Shown here: positions 23,047 through 33,800 of the stretch, piece after piece | Layout: each line of letters opens with the position of its first letter | How positions within the stretch are numbered: the stretch's first letter is position 1 | Source of the DNA: Elmis aenea | Lineage: Eukaryota; Arthropoda; Insecta; Coleoptera; Elmidae | Assembly: GCA_947652605.1 (NCBI GenBank) | Contig: OX393581.1 | Span: 52,971,924-53,035,923, forward strand | Direction: 5' to 3' | DNA: 64,000 nt | The notes under the pieces: model-generated | What the model was told of the DNA's origin: nothing | Seen by the model: the letters and a program-made list of their open reading frames with translations, nothing else | The model's database searches: none | Program-made: the position numbers and the translations under genes

Positions 23047-23857
23047 AAAAGGTTTTTAAATCATTATTTTAGACAATTGAGGGTAAATAATTGTTAATTA
23101 AAAAGAAGTCGAAGGTATGAGAAAAGTTATAAGTAGTTGCCAATTTTTGAAATTACCGCGTGTTTAGTAATGCTGAACGTTTCTCAATTTATGTTTTGAA
23201 TTTTACATTTATTGAAAGATTATTTAAGTTTATGAGGCAAATATTTCTTATTTTACCCTGAATGACGTTATTAAGGCCAAAATTTAACGTTTCAAAATCA
23301 TTTAAGATCAGCTGTTATGGTTGAATGAATGTAAACATACTTAAACTACGGACATCAAATGAACGCTGCGTTGTTGATGAGTTAGAAAGAGATAGCTTTT
23401 CTATCGGACGTTGATACTTATATCTAGTTCAGAAATGCAAGGCGCTGTTTGTTTCTTTTTAACATGTTGGTTGTAACAGTCGCATATGTCGTAGCGTTCT
23501 TGCCACTTCCTTTGTGTGCTCCTGGTACAAAATATAAGTAGAAAATGTCACTAACAGAGGTCGTAGACTACACGATTTTGAAATCTAAAACTTAAATATT
23601 AGTTTCATTTTTAATATTGCCTGAAGATCGTTATAAATTTTCAATCCTTTATAAAAACAGAGAATTTTGAGTGTAATTTCGTTTCCTCAATGCATTTTAA
23701 AGTCTTTGCAGTTTCTAGGTGGATAATTATTGTAAAACTCAGAATAATTATGGGTTATCTATTTTCGTCAAAAATTTGGAAGCAGGTTATTTATAATTTT
23801 GCAAATAAGAATAATCGTATTAAATTTATTCATTGTTTGATACTAAGCCACTGCAAA
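23047..23857. repeat. Tandem segmental duplication, copy 2
   Basis: Second copy of the 22087-22898 block. A spacer of about 150 bp separates the copies and ends with a short segment resembling the region upstream of copy 1, so the true repeat unit is about 960 bp. Substitutions and small indels cluster in the last 200 bp. Confidence 0.92.
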
Positions 23858-24054
23858 GTGTATTTTTAGCTGCAATTTTTTGATTGACGTGTCTAATAAT
23901 ATCGAAGAAACAGTAAAAATAATACGATCGAGAGGTTTTGCTCGAAAAGATAACGGAGAGTGAATAGAATATGATGTTAGGTGATTGGCTCTCGGACGAT
24001 TCACATTCAATCAAAGTTGGGAGAACTTCTTGATTTGTAGTGACCGCTGGATTG

Positions 24055-24205
24055 TGTACTCCTGGTATAATGGAATTCCCGGGTAGTCACGGCGCGGTGG
24101 ATCCCGCGGGAACTGACCCAGCTCTGAGGGGCTTCCTCCACCGGGCCCCCTTAACAAACAGTGGCCAACCGCACAAGCGGCAAGCATCAAATATTTAGAA
24201 TGTAA
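24055..24205. other. Isolated GC-rich patch
   Basis: About 130 bp (24073-24180) of much higher GC than its surroundings, containing CCCGGGTAGTCACGGCGCGG, CCCGCGGGAAC and CCACCGGGCCCCC. The minus strand is open for 65 codons, but the peptide is Pro/Gly/Arg-rich and unrecognised. It may be the GC-rich end of a transposon or a short regulatory patch. Confidence 0.4.
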
Positions 24206-24488
24206 CAACCCGTCTGAAATAATATATTGATTTCGTAGTACCAGAACTCGCAGAGCAAATGCATTTATTAGGATTGGACAAAAAGGGCATTATGCAATAT
24301 ATTGTGTGTTATAATTCCCTCACATCTTAATTGTTTTGTATTATTTTTTTTTTGTTACAGTGATTGTGTGCAACTGCATAATAATTAGACAGTTTATTAT
24401 GAAGCTGATGCAAATCCATTTTTGGGAAAAAACACATAACTTACATACTCTATAATTTAGTGTGAACTTTTTATTTGTAGACAATTTA

Positions 24489-24970
24489 CAGTGTATATTT
24501 TTTAATATCCACAAGCTTTGGCCAATTAAAATTCGTTAGTAAATGACATGAAAAACCAAAAATGTGTCATATTTTTACATGAATTATCTCAGTTGCTTTG
24601 AGATATAGCAAAAAAAGTTTTCAACAAAAGTGGTAGATATTTTTGATCGCTATAAAATGGCGGCAATCAATTTTTTTAATATTGCATATTTTACGAGATA
24701 CACCATAAATTTAAATGCAAACCATAGTTGATTTTAGTGTCATTCGAGAGCTTATTTTTTTCTCTTTTCAATGATGTGCCACATGATCTACCACTTTTGT
24801 TGAAAGCTTTTTTTGCTATATCTCATAGCAACTGAGATAAATTCATGTAAAGTTGACACATTTTTGGTTTTTCATCAAAATCAAATTAGCCTTGAATTTG
24901 TGCCATTTGACCGACCTTGTATCACGGTTTAAAAGTTACCCATGGTGAGCCTCGAATTCTGGACACACTG
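24489..24970. mobile_element. Foldback MITE with TA target duplication
   Basis: 482 bp flanked by TA on both sides (24487-24488, 24971-24972), with outer ends CAGTGTATA and GGACACACTG. The arms pair over about 130 bp, for example TTTTACATGAATTATCTCAG with CTGAGATAAATTCATGTAAA, and ACAAAAGTGGTAGAT with ATCTACCACTTTTGT. It is related in its terminal motif to the element at 15545-16296. Confidence 0.85.
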
Positions 24971-25299
24971 TATAATATTCTGTGTTAAATTCCACTTTTC
25001 TAGAAACACTTGGCATTTACATAAAATAATTACATAAATAAAAAACTTAAAGGTTTTAATTATAAGATTTAATTTTCGTTTAGTTTCGTTATCTGTGTCA
25101 CACAAACTTTTAGTTCAAACTTAGCTCAAAGCTTAAAGTGATTGAAGAAAGTAAAGCAATTAAAAGGATTATTTGTGACGTGTACAATTGACCCATCTTA
25201 CAAATCACTTTGCTTGATTACACTTAGGTTACAATAAAAGTCAGTTTCACTTAAATTGAATAGTATATTCAAACAATATTAAGCATTTACTCTGTGTAA

Positions 25300-26240
25300 A
25301 ATTAATACTCTTTGAGTTATGTATTGCTATTTTAATAATTTATAGAGGTGTTAAGTATTTTACTTGAGTAGGACAAAATATTTAATATCTTTGGAGTAGA
25401 AATAAAAATTTTTTATGTCAAAACTTGTTTGAATTAATAAGCTACATATTACAAAACTATTCATAAATATACCAAGTGTTTTTTTTCACGAAATCATATG
25501 CGACATTGTCATTTTAAATACAGCAACCTGTATATTTTTACATTTTCTTGTAAATAATTTAATTGTCTTTAAACAACAATAAAAAACCTGTCCCATCTCT
25601 AAAATTAATACTTTTCGAGAGCAATTTTATTAATTCAATTAATAAATGGTGGAGGTATCTACGCTATAGTCGGATAAAATAAATAATATCTTTATTATTG
25701 AAATAGATACAAAAAAGATTTTAAAACAAAATTAGGTTGGATTAAAGAGCTATATAACGCAAAGTTATTTTTAACAATACAGAGTGTTTAATTTCTGGGA
25801 AACAATATGCAACTTTGTTATTTTAAACACAACACCCTGTACATTTTTACGTTTTCGTGTAGATAAATAATTTGTCTTTAAAAAGCATTCAACATGTCCT
25901 ATATTTAAAATTAATATTTTCGGAATTAAAGCAATTTTAAAAATATATTGAAAATTGGTGGAGGTGCCGGGTATTTCATCATTTCAGGACAAAATAAATA
26001 ATATCTTTGTTATAAAAATTATTTTAATATAAAATTGTTTGTATTGATAAGCTATAGAACACAAAGGTATTTTTAAATAAACAGAGTGTTTAGTTTTCGT
26101 GAAACATTATGCAACTTTGTTATTCTGAATACAACCCTATGCATTTTTTTATATTTTCTTGTAGATAATTTATGTGTCTTAAAAGAATGTTTTAAATTAA
26201 TATTTATCTAGTTATTGCTATTGGAATAACAACTTAAAAT
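25300..26240. repeat. Tandem array, about 305-bp unit, three-plus diverged copies
   Basis: The landmark ATGC(A/G)AC(T/A)TTGT(T/C)ATT recurs at about 25499, 25807 and 26109. Each unit also has a GTGGAGGT block and GGACAAAATAAATAATATC. The copies are well diverged, so the array is old. Unlike the satellite, I see no recent homogenisation. Confidence 0.75.
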
Positions 26241-27066
26241 AGCGCTGCTTAATTGAAATGAATTATTTGACATATCTCTTATTAAGTTGGACAAATCGAC
26301 CTATAAGGATGGCATAAATCATTTAGAATATTCAATAAGAGTAGAGAGCTTAAAAATAAAATAATTTTTCAACCAAATTACTTTTTGGTTTCTTTTAAAG
26401 AAAGAAAACTACTTAAATCTTACACAATTTTTTTAAAAGAGTTTTTCTCAGGTTGTAAATCATCATATTCTTCTTCTTTTTATTTACCATACACGCTACT
26501 TACAATAGTACTTTATTTTATTAATGCTTATACAAAATATATTTTATATTCGTATCTCTTTATATGCATATCTCTTCCTTAATCCTCAAACTGGCGTTAA
26601 AAGCTTCAAACCAAATAAAAACTAAAGCCCTGATTGTATAATAGTTCTGTGGTAACAATTCCTTCAAAATATAATCGCACTAATGAATAAATGGTTTATT
26701 AATGTGCATATTCATCATCGTCTTGAAGCAAACACGTTACTTTACAAAAATAGACGTGCGAAAATCTGACTCTCATCGTTAGGCGTTAGAATTAAGACTG
26801 TCATGTTCTAAAGTCGGATGTAGTATGCTGTGAATTGCACATCTCTTTCATTATCGAGTAATGTTACAGTGCATCAAAGTAGACCCTAACTAATATTGTA
26901 CGTGATGGAAGATGGTCATGTAGTGATTTCTGACTGCATTGCTATTAACCTAGTTGCCACAACGACGTTAGCAGGAAAATTAAAAGTGAAGTGGTCCGTG
27001 TTGGTTAGCAATTTGGGTTTCAATTTATCCAACATTCAAATTTAAAACTTATTCAAACTTATTAGA
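26241..27066. other. Gene-free stretch
   Basis: No convincing gene. The 65-codon open frame at 26385-26582 is hydrophobic/aromatic low-complexity. The section near 26700-27050 is more balanced in composition, but I see no definable feature. Confidence 0.35.
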
Positions 27067-27068
27067 TA

Positions 27069-27968
27069 GGGAGAGTGGCCCTAAATGGACCATCGCCTAG
27101 GTTGGATCACCATCGTAACTTGACCTGTATAAGGCGCCATAAAATAGGCAATTTTGGTTGTACGGACATAAACTTGGCTGATGCAATAATTTTTATGAAG
27201 TAGCACCTCTTGGCTGCTGTTAGTGAGGAGGTGTTGGCATTTAGAAATCATCAATTAAATATTTTAATAGGGTTGTTTTAAAGCAAGTAGCAAAATATGT
27301 TATCGTATTTGAAGAACGTAAACTTGTCGGGCTACAATTTACTACGATAGTTTTATTAATCTAGTTCAAACGTAAGGTTAGGAAAAATATTTTTGAATAC
27401 TTATAAAAGCTGCTTAGGTTAGACCACCGGGATTGGACCGGTCCATCGTCTTCTCGAACTGAAGGAATAGCCCAGAAAACAGTTGTAATAACAAGTATTC
27501 GTCATAAATTGGAATTAGAGCAAGCCAAAAGAGAAAAATTTAATATAGTAAAATCAACAAATGCTGGACTAAATTGACAAAGAATAAAAACTAGGACTAC
27601 ATGGTTTTGTATTATATGTGAGGAAGCAAAAGAAGAAATGATGATACATTTTATGAAACGTCACACTTGGGTCCAAACACAGTGTGCTGGAGTGAGTTCA
27701 AAAATCAAAAAGTTACTTAAGTGCTTAAGGAAATTGTGGTGGTGGTTGGTGGTCCATCCTGGGAAACCAGTTTCTTGGATTGGACTGATGACACAATTTT
27801 AATAATGTGCTGATTTTTCACTGGTTTAAGTTTTATTTTAAGAAAAAAAATTACATTATTTTGAAGATGTAAACAATTTAGTTTTCCACAACTTCTTTTT
27901 TATTAAAAATACTTCTATATCCCTGTATATTAAAAAAGTGTAGGTGGTCCAAATGCTACAACTGTCCC
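27069..27968 (+). mobile_element. pogo/Tigger-like transposon relic with zinc-finger tail
   Basis: TA dinucleotides (27067-27068, 27969-27970) flank ends that form an imperfect inverted repeat (GGGAGAGTGGCCCTAAATGG at left; the complement of the right end reads GGGACAGTTGTAGCATTTGG). Inside, 27602-27694 encodes WFCIICEEAKEEMMIHF...HTWVQTQCAGV. This matches the PHD-like Cys/His finger often found after the DDE domain in pogo/Jerky-type transposases of insects. The DDE domain is missing and half the metal ligands have been lost. Confidence 0.65.
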
Positions 27969-28029
27969 TACGTTTAAAATTATAAACTATGACCAATTTT
28001 TATCTCCCAGAAAATTGGAATAAAAATCG

Positions 28030-28667
28030 TTTGATAAATTTTGTTACGTCCTGTATGCTACATTTTTCATTCAAGCGCATTGCCATCTTTTGTTTCAAGC
28101 GACAGTATCTCTAATAAAAATTTCCATATTGTACACCTGACATCGGTCCCATTCATTTTGATAAATTACATATACATCACGGCCTTGATTTTCACAATAT
28201 GTCACCGCGTTCACATCAACGAATGCCTTATTGTTATCATTCGCATTATGTGGCCGTTAAATATGTGGAACAATTGAAACGGGTAGAAAGAGGCACAATA
28301 AAAAATAACATAAGCTAGAGGGCGATAACATGACAAAAGCGGAAACGGGCAGAAGATCCATCCGGCGTTTCCAGTGCTTACTACACCGTTTCACATCTGG
28401 CGCATATAATTCAAAGGATGGGATCGCAGATAATATTTCTTGCGGCCGGCGCTCATATCTCTGATGTGACAAACCGCTAGCTCAGCGAGTCCGAAGACTG
28501 GATTAGCCCCTCTCGCGGTGTAATATGGCGTGTGATGAGAATAATAACAATAAGTCAATGGTCCGATTTTCTTCAAGATTCTGTTGCCTCGGGATTTCGC
28601 TTATCCGACAATTTTATACTTTTTTATCCTGCGCTATCGAATTCCCTTGGAACTAGTTTATTGTTTC
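28030..28667. promoter_or_regulatory. Candidate regulatory island (non-coding)
   Basis: A block of balanced, complex sequence between AT-rich regions with no sustained single-frame coding signal. Visible motifs include TTCAAAGG near 28410 (TCF/LEF-like), TGATAAATTACAT (homeodomain-like) and GCGATAACATGAC. Overlapping short open frames exist on both strands. The cis-regulatory call is inference from composition and motif density only. Confidence 0.35.
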
Positions 28668-29120
28668 ATTGCGATTAGGGATTGTAATACCGGTAAACCG
28701 GTTTACCGGTTTACCGGTAAATCGCAAAAAATGCTCCTCAAATTTTACCGGTAATTTTCCAGTTTTTTACCGGTAATTCCGGTAATTTTACAATATCTTT
28801 TTAATCATGATAAAAATCTAAATCGAAAAAAAATTGACGTATTTCAAAGAGAAAAAAAGGGGAAATCATACAAATGGCATATGATTGTTTACTCACTACA
28901 CGACTAGGGATTGTAATAAATCGCAAAAAATGCTTTTCAAATTTAACCGGTAATTTGCCAGTTTTTTACCGGTAATTCCGGTAATTTTCAATATCTTTCT
29001 AATCATGATAAAAATCTAAATCACATAATAGAAAAAAAATTGAAGTATTTTCAAAGAGAAAAAATAAGGGGAAAGCATACAAATGGCATATGATTGTTTG
29101 ATTGTTTACTCACTTCTCGA

Positions 29121-29253
29121 CCAACAAGTGTAGTAGAATCCGAAAAAGCTTTTTCCGCGGCTGGATTATTTTGTACAAAAATTAGGTCGCAATTAGGAGA
29201 CGATGGTTAAGATAAATTATATTTTCTACGTGGTTATTTTTTAAGAAAAGTTT
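29121..29253 (+). pseudogene. hAT transposase C-terminal dimerisation motif, relic
   Basis: Encodes PTSVVESEKAFSAAGLFCTK followed by IRSQLGDD, a stop, and then DKLYFLRGYFLRK. This is the hallmark hAT C-terminal dimerisation segment (E-x-x-FS-x-AG ... R-x-x-L). It lies inside the element with the perfect 8-bp target duplication. The upstream RNase-H-like catalytic region is gone. Confidence 0.88.
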
Positions 29254-29558
29254 AAAATAAAAAATATTGTTAATAGTTTGACAACATAGGTATATTATGT
29301 TAAATCATTTTATATTTTATGTTCAGAATAGTTTTATTTTCATGTGTTTTTTGTAATGCTGGATTATATTTTTTGTAATATTTTTATTTTATATATTATA
29401 TATTGTCATTTTATATTGTGTTATATTAATATTACATAAAAATATATTAGATACGTTAATGGCTGTTAACTAATATATTGTATGAAACTAATTGGGATAG
29501 TTTAGGCTTCAACTATCTCAATCAGTTCCATAATAAATAAATGTATATAAATATATTT

Positions 29559-29671
29559 ATTTTTAATATGGTTTTCGGAGTTTATCCGGGTAATATTTAA
29601 ATTGGCTCGACGTTTCGGCAAGCTCTCACTATAGGGGAGACGCGGATAAACTCCGAAAACTACTACATTAA
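29559..29671. repeat. Short inverted repeat nested in the hAT element
   Basis: GTTTTCGGAGTTTATCCG at 29571-29588 is the exact reverse complement of 29643-29660. Flanking TTTTTAATATG and CTACATTAAAAATG extend the stem imperfectly. The 54-bp loop contains GGCTCGACGTTTCGGCAAGC. It is probably a small MITE that inserted into the hAT copy. Confidence 0.75.
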
Positions 29672-29834
29672 AAATGTTAGTAACCGCAAAAAATCTAAAA
29701 AAAAACAATATAATATAAATATATATAATAATATGATTTACCGGTAAATTACCGGTAAACCGGTTTTGATTGACAGTTTTACCGAATTACCGGTAATTCA
29801 AAAAGTCGGTAAATTTACAATCCCTAATTGCGAT

Positions 29835-30889
29835 AAAGTATATAATTTCAGTAGAAATCTATTTACTTTAGTCTCTCTAATACCGATCGCAGATATTAAA
29901 AAAATCACTTAAACCCAGTTTGCGTAATCTAATAAAGACTTTAAGAAAGAAGGTAATTAGTTTAATGTTTTAAAAGCGTTTAAGACAGAATTTTCAAGTT
30001 TGCACATACAAAAACAGTAAATTATACTACATAATTTATTATAGAGTGGTGAGCATATTAATAGTAATTACAACAAATTCATTTTGTTGCGAAACATAGG
30101 GCAGAACGGGGTGTAGCTTTTATTTTGCCCGGAAGCAATTTTCCGAAACTAATTAGAATTATTTTGATACAGGGTGATCTACTACTGTACAACAATTGGC
30201 CGCCATACCTCAAATATTTGTGTGTTTTGTTATATTTTCACAACACTGGATACGTCTTTCATTGCACGTAGCTAAAACTGAGCTACATTTAGATAATATA
30301 TTAATATACTGTGATGTCCTTACGGTAGGTAGCTCGCGGGCTCCTGATAGTCCGCGAAATTATCTTAAACGCTCACGAGCAGACATTGCTCTTTAAGATT
30401 TTTCCCTTAAAACCTACAAATACAAACATTTTTCATCAATAAAAAAACCACAGAAGACAATGATCAAAGTTATCAGCCACAAAGACCTTCAATTGCTTCA
30501 AGATTAACTTTAAAGGCATTTTCAAGATCTATAGAGAATCGAACCAACCACTATAAATGGGTTAAATAGCAGTAAAATAATAATAAAAATTTACGTACTT
30601 TTAAATGTTGATTTTGGCAATAATAAAAGAAAAATAAAAATTAAAAGTACATTTCTCCTAAAATCAATCGTCTCTAAAACAAAAGAGTCAGAGCAAAGTG
30701 TAATAACAAATCTAAAAATGTACTTGCAATATTTTGAAAAAAACTCCAAGACTTTATCTCTTAAAATAATAAAATTAAAGGGCTTGAAAGTTTTAACTGA
30801 AATACCTTGTGTAAATGTTGTTTTTAACAGCTATATCAGTTTTAAAATAGGTCGTATTTAATTGATTTTCGGTTAAGAAAGTTAGTTAC
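29835..30889. other. Gene-free AT-rich stretch
   Basis: No gene is seen. TACAGGGTGATCTACTACTG at 30170 resembles a TA-type MITE terminus without a visible partner. Confidence 0.35.
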
Positions 30890-31460
30890 ACTTAATGACG
30901 TTATTTCATCTGTTTTTTTCCCCTTTTAAATTCGTTAAAGTGATAACTGTATACTCACATCCTCTAAACAAAGAAAAGCAAAAAGGGAATGCTGAGAATA
31001 CCCGATTGAGAATGCTCTCTGCAAAACGTTTATTATCTTCGATTCACCAGCAGGATTCCGTGTTAGCTCCGGGCGCTGCGCTGAAAGCGATGAAAACCAT
31101 TGTCTTAATCAAACTTCTGACGGGCCACTTCTTTAGCTGCTTTTCAGAAGGCAAGTCGTGTAATGGACCGTTGAACACTAACAAAGCCATAACTCGCTGA
31201 CGAGAAAAATGGCTCTTTATTATATGGCAGTTCGTCGCGTCTTAAAAATCGCGACGGAAAATTTATATGTCGTTAAGAATAGCTGCGAAGAAAGTCTAAG
31301 TTTATGGCTCGTAGATTATTTTCAGATAATGATTAGATATGAGCCGAAAGGCCGTAATTTCGGATTTTGCTTTGTTTTAGTGTTGCTGTTAAAAACATCT
31401 GACGTAGTTTGGCTATAAAAACAATGTTCAGTGTTACTTCACATCGACGTCATTCAATTT
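30890..31460. promoter_or_regulatory. Candidate regulatory island (non-coding)
   Basis: More GC-balanced than its flanks, with CpG-containing runs (TCCGGGCGCTGCGCTGAAAG, TCGTCGCGTCTTAAAAATCG). Two + strand open frames of 101 and 69 codons lie in it (30895-31200, 31209-31418), but they show no recognisable domain, no splice context and atypical composition. I favour conserved non-coding DNA over a gene, without certainty. Confidence 0.3.
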
Positions 31461-31789
31461 AATTCTAACACGATCGATTTCATGGTTGATAAACATTGAA
31501 CAGTTAATATTTTTGCACAAACCCTTCAAAATAGCATTGATTTTCTTTGCAACGTAAAAAAATAAGCAAGAATATTATGATACTAGGGCTAAGCAAAATT
31601 TATTGAGAAATAAAAAACTAGCAACTCCATATCACACTTTTTTACCTGTTTATTAAGATAAATTTGTTAAAGACAAGTTGATTATAACCTAATTTATTAA
31701 CCTTTTAAAACAGAAGAGGGATTAAAAAAGAGCACTTAACCCTAGACCATTTTCGAAATGTAATATCATGATTTTCTTCTTTTTCTTCT

Positions 31790-31965
31790 TAATCCAAACC
31801 TCTCGTACCTTTCGGAGTTGAGGTGTTTTCCTAGTTCTTAATTATGTTTTTCCATCCCTGTCTATCATTGGGGCTAACCGTGGCACATCTCTCCAGCTGA
31901 CTCCTTTTTTTTCTAGTCTCACTTTGCTTTCCCATTTTGTTTTTGGTCTACTCAACTTTTTCCCC
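31790..31965 (-). pseudogene. LINE ORF2 C-terminal relic
   Basis: The minus strand reads SRPKTKWESKVRLEKKGVSW then RDVPRLA and, after a frame change, NDRQGWKNIIKN followed by a stop. This is the characteristic end of a LINE reverse-transcriptase polyprotein. It abuts a Jockey fragment on the opposite strand, so the two insertions are independent. Confidence 0.7.
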
Positions 31966-32300
31966 GCAATGTACATTTATATAAAAAAAAAACTAGAAGA
32001 AATACCGAGGGTAAAACCTAAAGAAGTAGCCGAGGAAATCAAAGGAAATATCAACTCTAAAAAAGCACCAGGGTATGATTTAATCACAGGCGAAATATTA
32101 AAATATCTACCACGGAAAGCTATTGTTAAACTGACGTATATAATAAACGCTGCATTCCGACTGCAGCATGTACCAAACAGGTGGAAAGTCGCTGAAGTCA
32201 TAATGATAGCCAAACCTGGGAAACCACCCAATTACGCTAAGCCCTATAGACCAATATCCTTACTAGTCTTTTTGAAAAGACTGAAACCAATTATGACTGA
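31966..32300 (+). pseudogene. Jockey-type LINE reverse transcriptase fragment
   Basis: One open frame with INSKKAPGYDLITGEILKYL, INAAFRLQHVPNRWKVAEV, IMIAKPGKPP and YRPISLL. These are the early fingers/palm motifs of Jockey-clade reverse transcriptase. The frame then jumps to FLKRLKPIMTEM, skipping the PVLSKLFEK-type segment, so there is a small internal deletion. The FADD active site lies beyond the truncation. Confidence 0.9.
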
Positions 32301-32317
32301 AATGTACATATCATTTT

Positions 32318-32790
32318 AAGTCCTTAGTCATGCGTAGGACGTGCGTAATACAGTTTTCAAAATTATTTTCCCTCAAACGAAATTTTTGTAATCGATATAA
32401 AACTTTTATAAAGGACGATTAAGAGTTGAAACTTGCAGGAGATGTAAACCATGGTTGTACTGATATATACATATTATTTTCAGATTTTAATTATGCGTAA
32501 CACGTGCGTAATAAAATATTCAAAATTATTTGAATTTTTTAAAATCGATATAAAATTTTTGTAAAGGACGTTTAAAAGTTGAAATTTGTTAGAGTTGTTA
32601 GCCATGGTTGTACTGACATGAACATATTATTTTAAGTCCTTAGTCATGCGTAGGACGTGCGTAATACAATTTTCAAAACTATTTTCCCTCAAACAAAATT
32701 TTTGTAATTGCTATAAAAATTTTATTAGCCTAAGCACGCTTAAGAGTTGAAACTTGCTGGAGATTTGAACCATGATTGTACTAACATATT
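32318..32790. repeat. Tandem array, about 153-163-bp unit, three copies
   Basis: Each unit starts near AGTC(C/A)TTAGTCATGCGTA and contains CGTGCGTAATA, GTAAAGGACG-like blocks, AAGAGTTGAAACTTG and CCATGGTTGTACT. Unit 2 is the most diverged. Units 1 and 3 are close to each other. The array ends immediately before the 1-kb duplicated block. Confidence 0.85.
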
Positions 32791-32802
32791 ATACATAATA
32801 TT

Positions 32803-33800
32803 TAGTCCTATTTCACCCAATAAAACAATCATTTTGTAATTTTAAGAACTTTGAAATCAGATAAAAAACACGATTTTCTGCTTTTTGACACAATTCTTGA
32901 ACTAAACTTATTGGTACATGTGTTTTTTCAATTTATAAAGTATTATAACGTTTGTTGTATCGCTAAATGTTTCCGTAATTGCCACGCAAAATTGTACCAC
33001 CTATAATTTACGATTTTACCGTAGTGGCTTAGCAAAGCTGGCGCGCGCAGTCCTGTAAGTGTATTGGAAAAGGTGCGCACGCGACGCTTTTCGGCTAACA
33101 TTTAACTCGCTTATTGTAGTGTTATTTTCGGTCATCAAACATATTGTTGCTGTGTGAATAACTCGAAACATGTTAAATTATCGATACGAAGTGCTATTTA
33201 GTCGCCAAACGTTCCGAAAATTGAAAAATCTTGATGGAAAAGTTGCAAGATTTTCATCTGTCAAGTGGCGTCCTTTCTGTGGCCAGCGGCCGGCATCGCA
33301 CGAGTAGGCTACGTGTTTGAACGATGCCGCGCGGAAATTTTGAAAGTTGAGTTTTCGCGTAATTTTTGAGTTTATAATTGTACTAGTGGCACATTTTTGT
33401 ACTATGAAGGAAGCATAACAGTTTAAATAATCGTGTTGAGAACGTTTTTGAGATTTTAAAGTGCTTTTGATCCTTGCCGAAGCTGGTTTTGTCCTTGGCG
33501 TTGCCCGAGAAGTTCACGTTATGCCGATAAGGTAGGTGGATGTTTTAATTGTAACTAAGATGTGTTGTGACTTTTATTTATATTAATTATTGTGCTATAA
33601 AAAAGTTTGTTTGGTCCTCGTTTCGTCGGTCAAAGGACTTATGCTGTAATTGTCATTGTGTCAAGTTTTTTAAGGTTTGATGCGTTGTTAGGCTCCTTTA
33701 AAAGGTTTTGAGTATGTCGCTTTCGTGTGTGAGTGTTTCTTTTAATATACCTAATTATCTTCACCAGAATGCGCTAAAATTAAATGCAAGGCTTTTATTT
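32803..33800. repeat. Duplicated 1-kb block, copy 1 (promoter/first-exon-like)
   Basis: Recurs at 51729-52735 in the same orientation, with only sparse differences across about 950 bp and frayed 3' ends. The middle is GC-richer (AAAGCTGGCGCGCGCAG, GGCCAGCGGCCGGCATCGC, CGATGCCGCGCGG). It is followed by a consensus-like splice donor, CCGATAAG|GTAGGTGG, at about 33526-33540. The make-up resembles a promoter plus 5' exon, but it could equally be the regulatory end of an unclassified transposon. I found no terminal inverted repeats or LTR signature. Confidence 0.9.

Larger units (their letters stand above)
28676..29826 (+). mobile_element. hAT element, 1151 bp, with perfect 8-bp target duplication
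   Basis: The ends TAGGGATTGTAA and TTTACAATCCCTA are inverted repeats. ATTGCGAT flanks both sides exactly (28668-28675 and 29827-29834), the 8-bp signature of hAT insertion. The subterminal regions are dense in ACCGGT/GGTAAACCGG palindromes, probably transposase-binding sites. An internal segment of about 190 bp is partly duplicated (from 28676 and again from 28906, both starting TAGGGATTGTAAT). The element is deleted inside and retains only the transposase C-terminus. Confidence 0.93.

Noticed and set aside
33001..33540. rRNA, tRNA or snRNA origin for the GC-rich 1-kb block
   Set aside because: I could not recognise any rRNA core, tRNA A/B boxes or snRNA motifs in it.
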